This document shows, one piece after another, positions 41,473-53,760 of a DNA stretch of 64,000 bases; within the stretch, counting starts at the first letter, position 1; every line of letters begins with the position of its first letter. Location of the stretch: the NCBI GenBank assembly GCA_034509425.1, contig JAVTVJ010000072.1, forward strand, positions 5,360,501-5,424,500. The letters are read 5' to 3'. Position numbers and translations under genes: made by a program. The notes under the pieces were generated by a model that saw only the letters and a list, made by a program, of their open reading frames with translations, made no database searches and was not told where the DNA came from. The stretch is from Eopsaltria australis (Eukaryota; Chordata; Aves; Passeriformes; Petroicidae).

Positions 41473-42792
41473 GTAAGAAGACAATAAAAGTTGGCTATCA
41501 GTTCCAAATATGGACATTATAGTTCCATTTTTAAATGGAACATACAGAAGAGTGACATTACATCTAGCTGTGACAAGATCTAAACCAGCAGGTCTCTCCT
41601 CCCTTTTCTTGAGAGCGCATGTTCTTTAAGATATGCAGAGAGTAACTGGATATTCCTGTTTTCTGGCTATCATATATTATCTCTTTCTGCAATTACTAAA
41701 GACCCTTTTGAATGTCTCCATGACTGAATGACTCCATGATTCAATCATCAAATCATTAGCCTGTAGAGAGGTAAGTGTATTTTCTCAGTTGGCAAAAAAA
41801 GTTTGTCACAGTTTGAAGCCCATACAAACTTTTGAGTTTTTGTTCCATGTTATTGGTGCCTCACATCTTACACACACACCTTGTCATGACAAATGCAGCT
41901 CATTGCTGACCCTTGAATCAGGCCAGCTTGACAGCAATCAGTCATTTTGATGTGATAATGGTTTTGTGGAGACTGACCTTCAGCCATGCCTTAAAAAAAC
42001 ACCTTGACAAATCACACACAGACACTGCACCTGAAAAAAAAACGTTTTTAAAGCAGTGACAAAGAGATGAGTGCAGATCTGTCGGCTCTTGTGGATTTGG
42101 CAAATGGTTCTGTGGTTGCATGTATGCCACTTGTGTTCTCCTATCACCTAAGAAAAATTGCTTCTCTATCTTTCTGCCCAGGAGTTGGGATATCTGTGCA
42201 CTGTCTTGTACTTGCCTACCAGTATTATACATTCCTGCTCCTCAGCATGTGGCCAGACCATATAATGAGATATAACAAAATGTGACTGTTGTGGATATCT
42301 TGTGTTTTGTGTCATGCTTCCCTGACTCAGTGTTTAGCACTGAGAAACTTTGGTATGCCTTTCAACACATTTTTTTCGTGTCAATTTCAGTTACTTTCGA
42401 TCAAATCTCTAAGAAAAAATTACCTTTATTATTCTACAGCTAATTTAAAATATTAGGTATTAAAATATCAAATATATTTTAAATACTTTTAAAACTTGGT
42501 TAACACTACACAGAAAGAAATGTAGCAAAGAAAAATCTGTGAGAACAGAAAGAATTAAGACAGATTTGTTTCCTTAGCCTGGAAGGTTAAGATACTTCAC
42601 TGACTATCACCTTGAGCAAATATTTATTTTTTTTAATATTTGAAATATAAGACGGCATCACCAAAACAACATAGAGCATGGCTCTGACTTCTTGCCCCAC
42701 TTGCCAACTCAGAATACTGGAAAAATGATTATCATGAGAAAAGACAATGCAAAGAGCAAAGGATTTACTCGAAGGTAGAGTAGTCTGACATC

Positions 42793-42798
42793 TTTCCA
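42793..42798. repeat. Target-site duplication, left copy (TTTCCA)
   Basis: TTTCCA stands immediately before the TG that opens the LTR and recurs exactly at 43418-43423 after its terminal CA. Confidence 0.85.
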
Positions 42799-43131
42799 TG
42801 TAGTGGTGGTTCTGAACCAGGAAGGATTAGAGTCCCTCCATAGACTTGCAGAGGACAAAGACCTCTGGTGGCATGTTCCACAGACAGAGAATTTCCCCCC
42901 GGACTGCCCGAGACAATGGTTTGGACCACCAAGCCACGAACCCCAAGTTCCTGCTATTGGTTCCTTGATTTGTCTGTTATGGATCCCAGTTCTGGAACAT
43001 TCCCTGTTACCCCCTTGTTCATTCGTTGTTCTCTCTACCCCCCTCCCCTCCCTAAACCTCATTCGACCATGTATCCTGGTCCCTTCCCTGTATTGCCCCT
43101 GTGCCCTCAGTTTATTGGATGTTAGTCCTCC

Positions 43132-43140
43132 CTTAAATAC
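43132..43140 (+). promoter_or_regulatory. TATA-like box of the solo LTR
   Basis: CTTAAATAC lies about 55 bp before the LTR's AATAAA and follows a pyrimidine-rich U3. The position suits the start of R near 43165. Activity is not known. Confidence 0.5.
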
Positions 43141-43190
43141 CCATGTCATGAGCTATTCGAGGCTCTTAGTCCCCGAGCTCCCTTGGCGGT

Positions 43191-43196
43191 AATAAA
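43191..43196 (+). terminator. Polyadenylation signal of the solo LTR
   Basis: AATAAA is followed by CCTGCCAAACC and then a T-rich stretch (CCTTCTTTGCG). This is the normal order for LTR R/U5 processing. Confidence 0.65.
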
Positions 43197-43417
43197 CCTG
43201 CCAAACCCTCATACTAAGAGTCCTCCTTCTTTGCGTAGTTCTTTGCTATCCTGCCGTGCTCTGAGGGCACCAACACCTCAGCCCGACACAGACTAGCGGA
43301 GCCCACCGCCGGATCCCCGAGGAAGCCTCCCCGATCGGAACATGGACGGCTTCTCAGGGTCGCGCTAGCGCTCTGCTGCTGGGGTCAGAGCGGGATTAAG
43401 AAGCAGGGAACGCAACA

Positions 43418-43423
43418 TTTCCA
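43418..43423. repeat. Target-site duplication, right copy (TTTCCA)
   Basis: It exactly repeats 42793-42798. Confidence 0.85.
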
Positions 43424-44609
43424 TTTGTGTTAGATATGTCCCGTGATGTCTTAATACCTGCTCAGCTTTGTAGCTGAAACCAGTCCTGGATTTCAAGAGC
43501 TTTTCAGTAGAGGAAGGGATTTTCCCAGCATTGTGGTGTGTCCCATAATTTAAGCTTTTAACTTGAGACGATTGGCATAAAGGGATTTTTTACTCTGTCC
43601 AATCTGATTTCAAATTATATTCCATCAAATGTTTGAATGGAAGAGCTTGGAAACAAACTGGAAATTTGGTGACTAAACTATTTACAAGGGTAAAAATCAG
43701 GTGTATTATGAACTGACACCTTGATAAAATTTGTTGTTGTAAGTTAGTACCAACAAAAGGAAAGGGTAAAAGGGAAATGTACCTGACAAACTGTTTTTAC
43801 GTAGTATCCACAGAATCAAATGTATTGGATGAAATGCTTCCTCCACAGTGTAAATCTATATAACTCGTCAGAGGTGTTACTTGGTCTCCAGATGACCAGA
43901 GTAAAAGAAAAGCCTGTACTACATTTCTGTCATCTGCTGATCAAATTGGTTATTTTGACAGATCTACAGAAAGTTTAATTCAGTCCAACAAAGAAAAAAA
44001 AGGTGGCTTCATTGGAAAGGTAAATTGGTAGTATTATGCAGACCCCAGCAGTGGAAATCAGTCCAAATTATTCAGCTGGCATTAAAAAAAAAAATAAATC
44101 TATAATTCAAAGTGTAATTCAGTTCAGTGCAAATGCCTGCCTTTTTCTCCAGACTTTTCATAACAACCAGGCAACAAAGTTTTGCTGGTAGCTGGGAATT
44201 CAAACAGAAGTTTTACTAATTTGAAGCTCAGGAAAATCCAGTCCCCTGCTTCATATCCAAAGTTAAAAATTATGTATTTATCTTAGATACAACTTTCTAA
44301 AACTGTTAACAATATACAGTTAACAAATAATGATTTCTAACACACCCTACACAGGTCAGAATCTTCACACGAAAGAGTAAGCTTGCACGTTATTAAAATC
44401 AATACCAAATTAGCAAATCTATCTAATTGGCTGTTCTCTCTCATCCACATTCCATGTAACCAAGGAGATATGGTTATCTCAGATTCATGTCTCCTTCTTA
44501 TCTCTAACTCATTTTAATGTGCCCTAGACCTTGCTCTTTCATTTACTTCCCTATGATCAAGCACATCCCATTTAATTCAAACAGGAGCCACTCCTTGTAA
44601 GCAGAGTGA

Positions 44610-44649
44610 CACTGCCTTTATTAATATGCCACTGCATTTATTAATAGCT
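44610..44649. repeat. 20-bp near-perfect tandem duplication
   Basis: CACTGCCTTTATTAATATGC is followed directly by CACTGCATTTATTAATAGCT. It is a simple local duplication. Confidence 0.75.
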
Positions 44650-46551
44650 GCTCTGTGTGTACAGCATTAAAGATACTTAGGAGCTTAATTTCTTTATATT
44701 GAGTGGCTGAATGGTCTGTGGATGAGTGCCCAAGTGTCCAATAAAGAAACAAATGAGCTTCTCAAAATCCAAATAACCATTGTATTTACCTCACATTTTT
44801 TGAGATATTCCTGCCCTCAGATGGGGTTACCTTGTCACTTTCATTCAAACTTTAAGGTCTGTTGTAAGACTTTGAAATCCATCTGAGCAGCAGACTGGAG
44901 AACATAAGTTTACTCATTCTCCCTGATTCTTGATTTACAGAGAGAACTGATGATTTTTTGCAATCTTTTTTTCCCAGAGTATCTTATTCCCTACCACACG
45001 TAGAGCCAGTAGGGAGTAAGGTCTGTTGCTGAAATTTTATTCCATGTAGCTGTCTTATAGCTGACTTTTACTCCCCTTTATATCCACAGGGACCAAGGCA
45101 GGTCTGTGTCCTTCTTTCAGAAAACCCTGTTGAGCTGCCCACTGGTGCTGCAGGCAGATTTTCTTTTTCTGTGCTTAGCTGTTATTCTTCTCCATATTAA
45201 AAAATTTTGCAAAAAAAGAATTTTTTTCCCATAAGTACTGATTTTTAAAGGTTCTGAAAAATTGCATTTTGGGACACCTTCTCATGACAGTTATTGTTGA
45301 CACTGAAAATACTCTGACAATACCAAACCAAATGAAACACAGTTTTCTGAAAATACAGGCATGAGATGTTCAAGTGCATGAGTGCATATTATATTTGTTT
45401 TGCCTGACATTTCCTTGCATTTCATGTTTAAGGCAGTTGTGACTACGTTTGCCATAGATTGCCTCTACATGAATCTTCCCTACACAAAAATTTCACAGTT
45501 CTGTGATCATATTGAATTATGGACACATCTCTGGAGCATTCAAGAAGAACCTCTTCTAGTATGATCTTCTGTAACTACAAGGGTAACTAAAAGCTTTTCA
45601 CACTAACTAGGTAGTTGCAAGGAGGAAATTTTCTTTACTGCAGTTTAGCTGAGCTGTGAAATGAAGCACTAGACTAGTGCTCTAGACATCTCATTTTAAA
45701 TGTGTACATATATATGTATATATGCAAAAATCTGTCTTTCTCACCAACAAATATTGACAGAAGATGGGTACAAACACATGCACAGGTACTGGTTTTTATT
45801 ACAGTGGTTAGATTTCTTTTTCTATTGGTACAAGTTAAGTAGGAATTCTTTTAGATCTTGGGAAAAAAAGATAAAGTCACATTTTATAATGCTGTTTAGA
45901 TTGTCTGGTGTTCTATGTAATTATGATGTCTCTATGTAAAACTGATACTGAATTTACTGGGAGATTTTTGGGGAAGACTTTTGATCAACCTGTATTCAGA
46001 ACCCAGTTTCCTCATACTAAGACATACTTGCCAAGAACTAGCCTAATGTAACAAAAAGAGTTTGTGACTGTTCTTTATAAATTGAAGGATACATAAACAA
46101 CTTCAGATCTCATAAGGTCTTAAATTTTGAGACCTGCTGATTTGCAGAACTAGTCATGTGAGTAATACTGTAGTCTCTCATGGAGAGCAAATATAATAAA
46201 ATAATGATTTGATATAATTGAATCACCCTGAGTCACACATGAAAATAAAATTCTTGAGTACAGATCAAAGGGGTACAGTGAGGAAGAGGTGAACCTTAGG
46301 TTGGACAAAGATGAACCAAAGGAGGCAGAAAAAACAGAGTATAATGATTACTAATTTCATCAAGCCTAATGTGGGTAATTAATAAAATAGACACTTAATA
46401 TTTGTTTGTTGTACAAAATGAAAAAAAGAAGTGAATTAAAAAGGGAAAAAAGTTGACAGCTACATGTAGCTTTGAAATTGTTCCTCAACAATCTGGTCGA
46501 GATATGCTTTCAATTCTTTGAGACACATCCTCTGCACTTCAGAGAGACTAC

Positions 46552-47034
46552 TTAATTTCTGAGCTTAATTTCTCCTCTGTAGAGCATTCTATGAAAATAT
46601 TTCATTGGGATTAATGGGTAGAGGGCCTTCATGTCCCATTGAGCAGGCTCTGCCAAAAATGCACAAGAGTAGTGATGGAAAGGTATTAGCACATTCAATG
46701 TTTTATGACCTGCTAAGGATTCAAATATTGGTCTATTTAAGTCTTCGATGGAGAATATTTTCTTTGCAGCTTTTACAGAAGGACAAAAACCTTGAATGGA
46801 AAAGAGACCTAAGTATTTTAGAGAGGTTATTTTACCAAACTCTGAAATCTGACACAGCCTTAATGGCTGAACAAATTCCACTGACTTTTCTGAACCTAGA
46901 GAAAAACTGCAGAAAATGAAGATCATGCATTTGTCAGTTGTTGGCAAAACACCAGGAACAAAGTAAAAGTATCTTTTAAAATCAGTTACTGAACTTTGAA
47001 AAAGCTTGAGAGGGAGCTGAATATGTGAATACAT
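46552..47034 (-). other. Long open frame of unknown status (160 codons)
   Basis: This is the longest open frame in the window that does not overlap a recognised repeat. The product has mixed composition with several Cys, Pro and aromatic residues and no motif that I recognise. A plus-strand frame (46605-46919) is open across the same bases. It could be an old retroposed or viral remnant, or chance. No splice, promoter or homology evidence supports a gene. Confidence 0.15.
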
Positions 47035-47039
47035 CTATA

Positions 47040-47145
47040 TGTTATATGGATGTAATATATATATGTCTGTGATATATATTTATATATATATGATATATAT
47101 ATATATGATATATATATATTTTATATATATAAATATACACATGCG
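47040..47145. repeat. AT-dinucleotide-rich tract
   Basis: Stretches of TATATATAT are broken by GA and TTT steps. The tract is highly self-complementary and likely to vary in length. Confidence 0.9.
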
Positions 47146-49112
47146 AACATATGTGACATGTGAATATATCTGAAAAACACCACCTCACTTTCTCAGTAGA
47201 AAAATAAATGAAACATGGCTTCTACTGATTTGCTTTCTACTTGGTCTTTGGACTGGATCTGAAAAGCAGAGATGCTATTTTATTCTACAGCAGCACTCCA
47301 AATGATGGTCCTAATGGGTTAAAAATTAAAAAGAACTGACTTAGTGAAAAATATTTTTCAGCACTAACCAATTCATTATACTAGAGGATGATTATGGCCA
47401 TATTGATAGTCAATTATCTCAAAAGGGAGGCTGGTACTTTAAAATACAGAAAAACAGAATGTGTCACCTTAAATGGCACTTGATAACAGTTTCTAGCCTA
47501 TAGGCATAACATATTATATGAGCTAGAGATAAAACGTATTTTGCAAAATTTTCAGAGGGCTTTGATATCTGTCAGCAAAAAATTACTATTAAAATGAAAA
47601 AAAAAAGGAAAGAATTTAAAGTAATCAGGATTTATCTAGTTCAACAGGCCTGAGGATTCCAATGAATCATACTTTCTCTCTGCAATCTAATTTACAATGA
47701 AATTTACAAAGACTTCGAATTCTACAGTGCAACTACATATAAAATTCAAACTGATTTGGAGAGTGTTAATACAGTGGAGTTGTTTTAGGGGATGTGTTTC
47801 CTTTTTGTCTCATCTTTTTAATTTTTTTAAAGGCTTAAAGGAAAATCTTTCAAGTTTTCTACCAGGTGATTCTGGAGATAAGGGGGGAACTTGACAATTT
47901 AAATAATTATTTTCCTTTCTCATTGATATTTTCATGGATTTTAATGTGGTAGAACTACAGATGCCTAAGAAGGAACCTGTGGAGGCTGACTGCTCTAGGG
48001 CAACAGATGATCATTTCTTGGATCCAACTACAGAACATCTTCTTTGGTGACAGAAATGGAGAGAATCTATGCAAAATAACAACAGCATCTATGATTTATT
48101 ATTGAAACAGTTTATACCAGGGCCTTGGTGGGCAAGTGGCCCAAGATAATGTAAATTAGCAGAGCTACTCAGGAGCTTTAAGCTACATCCTTTATGTTGG
48201 ATTGTTTTGTCCAGCTTAGTAAATACTTTTAGACTTTAAAATATCTATATATCCTAAACTTTGCAATATATACTAATCTTCAAAACACAGAATCTGAAAA
48301 GGTTCTTGAGGAGTCAACTCTTCCATTTAATTTACAGAAGCCTGAGAAAACTACAGCAAAATTATGACATAATTAATACAGATATAGTTAAGTGAATCAG
48401 ATAATAACTTTTTTCTACTAGAAAAGCAACACAGAAAACAAATGGTCTCAGCTGGATGGAGTATTTCTGGGTAACAATATTATAAAATTTTTAATCTACA
48501 GATTATATTTTGGGTGATTAATATTGTCAAAAAGATAAATTATCTGTTCCAATATAAATATAGATTTAGAAAACAGTACTTAAGGGTTTTACCCAGTAGT
48601 TGTATATCATTGTCAAATGTAGAAAAAAACCTCAGTGACTAAAGGCACAAAGTTCTACTACAGAACAGCTCAGTGCATATTAATGTACAGTTTACTTACA
48701 GGCACATTATTATTTTTTATTTGCAAATTAAGCTTACACATCTTCTGTGTTGCTGCGTTCCGTGATCTCAAAGATAGAAATATACTCTCCTCATTCCACT
48801 CCACTGCTTCAACCTCCAGCTTTTCTGCTTTCAAATGATTGCCATGAGTATTAACTCCAGAGGGAAGGAGACTGGGACTGTGTGGTATTGATTACTTATC
48901 TCCTCATTTGGGTCACTTAATCTCAAGTATTGCCTCTCATTTTTTTCAGGGATCTGAAGAAGGTAATGACAGCTGCTTCTCCTGATTTGTACCAGAGGTT
49001 ATGATTTAGAAAAGTTCTTGGACCTGTTCTTTAAGTGTTTTGGTGGAAGTGTAGGTTAGGCAGGGATGGGATTGAGGCCAGGAAGTTTTCTCTGCTGCAG
49101 TGGAGCAGCTAA

Positions 49113-49117
49113 CTAGC
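49113..49117. repeat. Target-site duplication, left copy (CTAGC)
   Basis: CTAGC precedes the TG of the long LTR and is repeated at 50757-50761. Confidence 0.8.
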
Positions 49118-49254
49118 TGTCGTGGTTTTAGTTCGCCTATTCAGGTTTGTGGCTAAATGCCAGCACACTTACCTAAATTTACTTGATTACTTGTTGTGAG
49201 ATAAGGATTAGGAGTAGGCAAAGCAGGCTCAAACTTTATAAAGTACAAAGAAGT

Positions 49255-49260
49255 TTTATT
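49255..49260 (-). terminator. Polyadenylation signal in the long LTR
   Basis: TTTATT in the plus strand is AATAAA in LTR sense. It follows a T-rich stretch and lies near the LTR's 3' end. An additional upstream AATAAA occurs at about 49897-49902. Confidence 0.55.
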
Positions 49261-50574
49261 AATATATCTAAGACAAAGGGAAAAAAGAAAAAAAAACTCA
49301 AGAAAAAAAAAACTAGAACAAACTCCCCAGACTACCCCTCCTTCCCCACCTCTCTATTTCATTCTCCCTGACAACATACAAAAGACAACACTTTGACTTC
49401 CAGTCAGTTTACCACCTCAGAAACAGCTCTTGTTCCAGTTCATTTAGGAAGAGAAGTTTCTTTTGCTTACACCATGGATCTTCTGTAAGAAAACTACAGT
49501 TTTTATGGGTCTTCTGCCTCACCATTAACCGCCGCCCGGAGTAAAGTCCAGCTTAATGGTGGATCTCTCCCACACCAGTAGCCTTCCCACAGCCACTATG
49601 GTGGGTTATGAACAGTCTACAGGGTACTTGTTTTAAGGATGCTTAGTTCAATTGCAGCAACAAAGAAAATCCCTTCTTCTGTGCTTAGCAACACAGGTTC
49701 TCCTGACAACTCAGGTTCTCTAGCATTCTCCCCCGGACCAGGGCTCTGAGTCACAGCCTCTCCTCTCTCTTAGTTCTAGTTTCTCATCAGGCTGTACTTT
49801 TTCAACACTTACTTGTCTGTACTTAGGTATTTCAGTTCATTGGCTGCAATAAGAACCTCACATCCCCCTTTGGACTATATCTTCATATATTACAGAGAAT
49901 TTATTAGCTCAGTCCCCAACCATAGTTTTCCAAAAGAGTTTTCAGCTTCATTTTTGAAGCAACTTCTCATGCACCTCCCTCTAGGTATCAGTTCTGCTTT
50001 CCTCATTGACTGTAAAGTCTCTGCGCTGCACTATGTAGATGTCCTCACTCGTTCCTCTCTCTGCGAGGAAGGATGGATGTCTGTGAGTTTAGTCCAGGCA
50101 TGGAGAGAGTTAATCTCTGTCTCTCTCTCTCCAGCAGTGTAAAGATCACGTGCTCTTTGCCGGGCTGCTTGAACAGGTCCGAGCTAGATGCCAGACGCTC
50201 TCAAGAGTCTCTGCTTGGCTCGGCTAAGCTGGCTCGGCCTGGTAGGGCGATCTGGGCCCGGGGTGACAGGGCAGGGCCTGGCCCGAGCTGGATGGAGTCC
50301 GGCCTGGTCCTTGCCTGGCCCAGAGCAGGGGCCTGGCTCTCCCTCTCGTGTAGCTGGCACACCGGCTGAGCTGTATCTGCTGAAGATTCCAGCCGTTCCT
50401 CCCCCATGCCTGCCTGGCTGCAGCGGCACGGCTGCTGTAAAACCTCCCTTCCCCCCCCCCATCCCTCCTTCGGAAGGAGGTAGGGGGGGGCCTTACCAGT
50501 GAGAGAAGCAGGAGCTGCTCCTCTCTACACAGCAGCAGCAGGTCCAAAGAGAAAGAGCGTCAGAGAATCTCTGC

Positions 50575-50582
50575 TTATATAT
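50575..50582 (-). promoter_or_regulatory. TATA box of the long LTR
   Basis: In LTR sense the sequence is CCATATATAAGCAGAG, a near-ideal TATA box. A CCAAT box in LTR sense (plus-strand ATTGG near 50618) lies about 40 bp upstream. Transcription would run toward lower coordinates. Confidence 0.6.
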
Positions 50583-50756
50583 GGTTTTTTTCCTTGAAGG
50601 CGGACCAACTTTTTAATTGGTTTACCTACCTATCAATTCTTAAAACTACCTGATTATTGGCTCTCTCTCTCGCAGGAAGAAAGTTGTATCCCTCCCTGCA
50701 TTCCTACAGCACAGATCACTTCCTAGATTTTGACCCCTCTGACCTAACCCAAGACA

Positions 50757-50761
50757 CTAGC
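50757..50761. repeat. Target-site duplication, right copy (CTAGC)
   Basis: It exactly repeats 49113-49117. Confidence 0.8.
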
Positions 50762-52329
50762 TCTGCACTGTTCTGCCTCATAATGCTATTCCGGGAAGGG
50801 AAGGCTACTCAATTCTCTTTATTTCATTTCACAAATGAAGGTGTGAGGTATAGAGAAGCTGAATCCCAGAACTGCAAAGCAGTGAAAGACTACTCCTGCT
50901 GAAATTTGTAGGAATTGGTGAGCTATGAACACTTCAAAGTATCTAGGCTCAGTGACTTGCTGAGATTAGTTTGAAAATCTGGATAGAGCAGGGCACATAA
51001 TTATCATACTTTTGGGATATTTTCAATCTTAATTTTTAGTTTTTGGAGGGGAACTTTGGATTTTTTTACTAGCAGCTGGACAACAGAACAGCTGCTTAGT
51101 GTGGGATACTTTCTTCCTTCCACCTTATCTGTGACAGAGCAAACAGCCCTCAGTTTCTCTGCTTAGATGATTCTGGAGTATTTAAAAAGCCAGTGTAATA
51201 ATATCCCACAGAAAGCTCAGGGAAAATGGTAATGCTAGTAAGAAAGAGGATTCATTTGACAGCAGTCCTAACATGGAACCGCTGACTCATTTATATTCCT
51301 TGAAATCTACCTGACTACCAACTTCACTGCTTAGTAACAGCAGAGGAGAAAAGGTGAATAACTTGAATCTGATTAAAGTAATCCCCTCTCTGACCCTCTT
51401 GGCTCAGACTGTCAGCACTGCAGGTTGAGTCTGCAAGTAACTTCTTTTTATGCTGTCATCAGCTGTGAATTATGTGCAGTCTCAACCTTCTCTGACAACG
51501 TGCTTAAATGCTTTGTTAGCTTCAGGCCTGTTCACAGGCTACACGTATAGCCAGGGACCAGAGGCACTGGGGGATAGAGCAAACTATTTCAAACCCTACA
51601 CAAAAGGAGTAGTAATTCTGTACTGACTTGCCCTCTGTCTGCAGTCTTCAAGCTTAGTAGCTCTCATCAGTCCCTAGCTATTTGTACTCATGGTCCAGAA
51701 TATCTGCAGGCCAGAAAACCTCCTAATATCAGACCCTGGAGAAATTTAGCAAAGCCTTGACATGTGTGACTCCTGAGTTAAAATCCAGGTAAGACTTTGA
51801 ATCAAACAGTATTTCTGTGCTTCACGTAAAACAAATGGTAAGCATTTCCTTTTTGCTCAATCTAAAATGTAGCATTCTTAAAATATGTAACAATTTTTAA
51901 ACATTTGTTAATTTGTTAAACAAAACTCCATTACCTTGGAGGAAAGGTGAGTTAGCAGCACTATGATTTGAAAAAATATTTTTAAATAGTGTGATTGACA
52001 GTAGACTATGTTCAGGTTTGAAGCGAGTATCTGCCAGTTTAGGGGACACAATTTCAGCATTTTCTGCTGTATTCCTTTGGTGAGTGGCATTCTGACAGCT
52101 GGGGACTGCTGAAGAGAATTCCTTGCTTAGACTACCATCATGAAAGTCCATTCTCCCCGTTTTTGTGAACATGGAATTGACTGCCAGGATTCTAGCATCA
52201 GGCCCTAACTCAGTGCACATCATTTATCCTACTGTTTTGTTATCCAAAGAAGGTGACAAATGTACCGGGAGGGTTTCAATGAGATGATGATTTTAAGTGC
52301 AATTTAATATAAGGAAATAAGAGATCATG
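50762..52329. other. Unique noncoding stretch
   Basis: No gene or repeat is recognised. A minus-strand frame at 51897-52223 has no recognisable domain. Confidence 0.5.
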
Positions 52330-52605
52330 GTCAGCCTGTTTTCCCAAGTAACTAGTGACAGGACAAGGGTAAATGGACTCAAGTTGCAGCAGAGTCAAAT
52401 AAATTTTATTACTGAAAGAGAGGTTGAGGACTAGAATGGGCTCTCCAGGGAAAGGGTGGATTCACCATCCATGAAAGAGAATGAAATTAAAAAAAAGAAT
52501 AGATGTGACTCTCTTTGGTGTGGTTTAATGGGCATGGTGGTACTTGGTCAAAGGGCAGACTTAATCATCTTGGAGATTTCTCTGACTGTAATGATTCTAT
52601 GATTC
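52330..52605 (+). repeat. CR1 LINE 3' end fragment
   Basis: GTGACAGGACAAGGGTAAAT and GGACTCAAGTTGCAGCAGA match the CR1 3' region. The copy ends in AATGATTCTATGATTC, the diagnostic CR1 terminal repeat. The middle is diverged, including an A run near 52490. It is a short, dead 5'-truncated copy. Confidence 0.9.
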
Positions 52606-53492
52606 AGTGACCAAGACCACCAAATTTGAATAATTAGACTTAAAATGGGTGTATCCTAGAGGAAATCCAGAGAAGAAAACATATTTTGGTACTCCTGTTG
52701 CTAGGAAAATGTTTGTGTCTCCTTTGAGTACCACAGAGATTTTCGAGAGATGACCTGGCCAAGCTCAATGTTGTCAACTGAATGGCTTAATTTGTTCAAC
52801 TTTCCAGTGCAGAAATACAGGCTGGGCCTCAAAGAAGTAGGAAATTGATTGCAAAAGACCGATGATTTGTTTTTGCAAACTGCATGACTGATGATTACAT
52901 AATACTGTTTTCTACAGTAAACAATGTCTCATGTCATTCAGCTTCTCACTTGCTAAGGAAGGTGAAAAATCTCTCCTGGATTCACTATAAATGGGATAAA
53001 CTGCTAGACTTGTATTGCTTTCTTTGTGTTATATGCAGGAACTGTGATGTGAGCTGCTGCTCATCTGGTCTTGTCTGTGAAAAGACATCAGAGCCCACAA
53101 AATTGGTGTCAATTACCCCTGACATCCTTGCAGTCAGACAGGACCATACCATGTAAACAGTGTTAGCTCCTCTTGTGATCCAAAGTCATTCTGGATTGCT
53201 CCCTGCCCTAACATGTGCTACTGAGGCCCCTGGGGCCATGTGCTGACACAGCCAGGCTCTCAGAGGCTCACTGCTGCTGAGTTTAAAGTGGCTATTAGTT
53301 CCAGGCAGGGTGATATTTTCAGGGAAAGCAATATCTATGGATTTTCTCTATGACATATTTTCCAACAAGGTCTTAACATTTTAGGGACCAGCAGATGAGA
53401 CGTTAAGCCTACACTTCTTGAAAGGGTCAATGCAGTGGAAATAGCGTGTCTCTTTAGGCAGTCACAGTGGATGCGTCTGTGGTGCTAATAAG
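52606..53492. other. Unique noncoding stretch
   Basis: Nothing recognisable is seen between the CR1 tail and the next LTR. Confidence 0.5.
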
Positions 53493-53751
53493 TGTGCTAG
53501 TTTGGGCTGGGGTAGAGTTGATTGCCTTCACAATGGCTGATATGGGACTGTGTTTGGGGTTTGTGCTGAACACAGTGTTGATAATGCAGAGATGATTTTG
53601 TTATTGCTGAGCAGGGCTTTCTCAGAGCCAAGGCCTTTTTGTACGGCCATACTGGCAAGGATGTTGGGGGTGCATGGGAGGTTGGGAAGACACAGCCAGG
53701 ACAGGTGCCCCGATCTCACCAAAGGGATATTCCTGACCATATGACATCATG

Positions 53752-53760
53752 TACATATAG
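53752..53760 (+). promoter_or_regulatory. Degraded TATA-like box of the ERVL-type LTR
   Basis: TACATATAG follows the ATGACATCATG element at the position where the related minus-strand copy (near 61392) has TATAAA. It is weakened by substitution. Confidence 0.4.

Larger units (their letters stand above)
39727..42798. other. Mostly noncoding stretch, one exon-like segment
   Basis: No transposable element is recognised. AT-rich tracts occur near 40420 and 40555. The one item of note is the open segment at 41200-41507, described separately. Confidence 0.5.
42799..43417 (+). mobile_element. Solo LTR of an endogenous retrovirus, perfect 6-bp TSD
   Basis: The block begins TGTAGTGGTGG and ends ACGCAACA, giving TG...CA ends, and is flanked by exact TTTCCA duplications. 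It is clearly GC-richer than its surroundings. In the plus sense it has a CCAAT-type box in reverse (TTATTGGAT near 43111), a TATA-like CTTAAATAC near 43132, AATAAA at 43191, and then a GC-rich U5. This is the order U3, short R, U5. A 6-bp duplication fits class II (ERVK-like) viruses. No internal viral sequence follows, so it is a solo LTR left by recombination between two LTRs. The intact duplication suggests a fairly recent insertion. Confidence 0.9.
43424..49112. other. Noncoding stretch between two LTRs
   Basis: No gene or transposable element is recognised. It holds a 20-bp near-tandem duplication at 44610, an AT-dinucleotide tract at 47040-47145, and a minus-strand open frame of 160 codons at 46552-47034 without a recognised domain. 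Confidence 0.5.
49118..50756 (-). mobile_element. Long ERVL-type LTR, perfect 5-bp TSD
   Basis: The plus strand begins TGTCGTGGTTTTAG and ends CCAAGACA, so the ends are TGTC...GACA, flanked by exact CTAGC duplications. Read on the minus strand, a TATA box (CCATATATAAGCAG) lies about 180 bp from the 5' end. A GC- and CpG-rich region with a donor-like CACTGGTAAGG follows. The terminal AATAAA sits about 137 bp before the 3' end. The CACGACA terminus is shared with the ERVL-type LTR at 53493, and a 5-bp duplication fits class III viruses. No gag, pol or env sequence is seen, so this is probably a solo LTR. At 1.64 kb it is long for an LTR, and the TATA-to-AATAAA distance of about 1.3 kb is odd. 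Confidence 0.82.

Noticed and set aside
42709..43192. Open frames of 129-146 codons around 43,000
   Set aside because: They cover the U3 of the solo LTR, which is pyrimidine-rich and stop-poor. Opposing strands are open together.
50073..50547. Overlapping open frames of about 90-107 codons on both strands in GC-rich DNA
   Set aside because: They lie in the GC-rich, stop-poor middle of the long LTR and show no retroviral or host domain.
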